From the NCBI GenBank assembly GCA_008668455.1, contig RQCD01000180.1:1-6475 (forward strand): a stretch of DNA of 6,475 bases, written 5' to 3'. A program made the translations under genes and the position numbers. Within the stretch, counting starts at the first letter, position 1. The number at the start of each line of letters is the position of its first letter. This document shows positions 5,523-6,475 of this stretch, in pieces. The notes under the pieces were generated by a model, which made no database searches, was not told the origin of the DNA, and saw only the letters and a program-made list of their open reading frames with translations. The stretch comes from Clostridia bacterium. Lineage in GTDB: Bacteria; Bacillota; Clostridia; UBA1381.

Positions 5523-5551
5523 ACATAAACCGACCAAAACTGCTCATACTA
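5523..5551 (+). promoter_or_regulatory. Possible sigma-G-like promoter of the sugar-binding protein gene
   Basis: CATACTA (5545-5551) is an exact copy of the sigma-G -10 consensus. ACATA (5523-5527) lies 17 bases upstream and differs from the -35 consensus GHATR at the first base. A start near 5558 would leave a leader of about 28 bases with the ribosome binding site. No convincing sigma-A promoter was found in this gap. It may be a chance match. Confidence 0.3.
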
Positions 5552-5585
5552 ACATTAGATTACTGAATTAAAGGAGTGAATTGCT

Positions 5586-6475
5586 TTGAAAGAAAAAACG
5601 ATTCTTGCCGTGTTGATTTCTGCACTGATTTTTCCGTCGGCATGCAAAAACAAGGAGAACAGCGGCGAAGTGAAGGAAATATACTATCTGAATTTCAAGC
5701 CGGAAGCGGCAGACACCTACAAGGAGGTTGCAAAGGAGTACGAAAAGGAAACCGGAGTCAGGGTTAAGATTGTGACTGCGGCGAGCGGAACTTATGAGCA
5801 GACCTTAAAATCCGAAGTGGCAAAAAAGGACGCGCCGGTGATTTTTCAGGTCAACGGCCCTGTCGGATATTCTGCCTGGAAGGACTATTGCGCCGATCTA
5901 AAGGATACTGCGCTCTATGAGCATTTAAACGACAAATCCTTAGCGATCACCTCCGGTGACGGTGTTTACGGGATTCCTTATGCTGTGGAGGGCTATGGCA
6001 TTATTTATAATGACGCACTGATGAAGAAATATTTTGCGCTGGATTCCAAGGAAACAAACTTTAAATCCATGGACGAGATCGACAGCTTTGCAAAGCTGAA
6101 ATCCCTTGCTGAGGATATGCAGAAAAAAAAGGACGAGTTAGGAATCCAGGGCGCATTTGCGGCAACCTCTCTTGGCTCCGGCGAGCAGTGGAGATGGCAG
6201 ACACACCTTGCAAATATTCCGTTCTATTATGAATTTAAAGAGGAAAAGCCGGATGAGCATACCGTCCTGCCAGCGTTAGCCGCAAAGCGCGTTCAAGGTT
6301 CTTAGAACCAGACTTACAAAACGCTATTTGATCTGTATCTCCAAAACTCTGTCTGCGATCCGAAATTATTAGGAACAAAGTCGGTGGCAGATTCAATGGC
6401 GGATTTTGCTCTGGAGAGGTGCGCGATGGTGAAGAACGGAGACTGGGAATGGTCGCAGATTGCGTATGTGAGCGG
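5586..6475 (+). pseudogene. ABC sugar-binding lipoprotein, interrupted by TAG and cut by the window end
   Basis: The product is an extracellular solute-binding protein (family 1), which delivers sugars to an ABC importer. It starts with TTG at 5586, nine bases after AAGGAG (5571-5576). The signal peptide MKEKTILAVLISALIFPSAC ends in a lipidation cysteine (Cys20), but position -3 is Pro where Leu/Val/Ile is usual. The mature part shows family-typical stretches: YYLNFKPEAADTYKEVAKEY (35-54), ETGVRVKIVTAASGTYEQTL, FQVNGPVGYSAWKDYCADL, GVYGIPYAVEGYGIIYND, and WRWQTHLANIPFYYEF. A TAG at 6303-6305 (codon 240) interrupts it. The frame continues to the window end with NQTYKTLFDLYLQNS, DSMADFAL and MVKNGDWEWSQI, clearly the same family. 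Full proteins have roughly 400-450 residues, so about a third is missing beyond 6475. Permease genes are expected downstream but cannot be seen. Confidence 0.85.

Noticed and set aside
130..6305. Stop-codon reassignment (TAG and/or TAA read as an amino acid)
   Set aside because: TAG ends the DUF4830, DUF1599 and EamA genes and TAA ends spoIVB and spoIIQ at the expected protein lengths and next to terminators, so both act as normal stops.

Overview
The window looks like chromosomal DNA from a spore-forming, low-to-mid GC Firmicute, most likely a Lachnospiraceae-type Clostridium relative. The reasons are two forespore genes (spoIVB and a spoIIQ-like LytM gene), strong AGGAGG-type ribosome binding sites, near-consensus sigma-A promoters, a class I cyclic-di-GMP riboswitch, and proteins typical of this group (DUF4830, DUF1599, a lipoprotein sugar-binding protein). 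I see no phage, IS, CRISPR, tRNA or rRNA sequence.

Layout. 1-129: strong promoter and a leader with a terminator-like hairpin. 130-813 (+): mgtC/sapB family gene with one in-frame TAG. 814-1167 (no gene): consensus promoter, GEMM-I (c-di-GMP-I) aptamer, a 13-bp hairpin, a further weak hairpin holding an orphan Shine-Dalgarno, then a sigma-F-like promoter. 1168-2433 (+): intact spoIVB. 2500-2913 (+): DUF4830 membrane-anchored protein. 2906-2953: one perfect inverted repeat shared as terminator by two convergent genes. 2946-3524 (-): DUF1599 protein made of two tandem copies of one domain. 3525-3766: promoter of the DUF1599 gene and a hairpin. 3767-4618 (-): EamA/DMT transporter. 4619-4775: divergent regulatory region with a second sigma-F-like promoter. 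4776-5471 (+): spoIIQ-like gene with one in-frame TAA. 5481-5519: terminator. 5586-6475 (+, runs off the end): ABC sugar-binding lipoprotein with one in-frame TAG.

Working together: SpoIVB (mother-cell signalling protease secreted by the forespore) and SpoIIQ (forespore channel/zipper protein) both act across the inter-membrane space of the developing spore. Both genes carry a GTATA-N14/15-GG box upstream, consistent with forespore sigma-F control. The other genes look like ordinary metabolic or transport genes. The two things most worth a second look are the c-di-GMP aptamer placed directly upstream of spoIVB, and the fact that three of seven genes carry a single clean nonsense codon with the reading frame perfectly preserved on both sides. 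TAG, TAA and TGA all also serve as normal stops here, so a genetic-code change is not supported. Sequence or assembly error, recent loss of sporulation, or readthrough are the alternatives.
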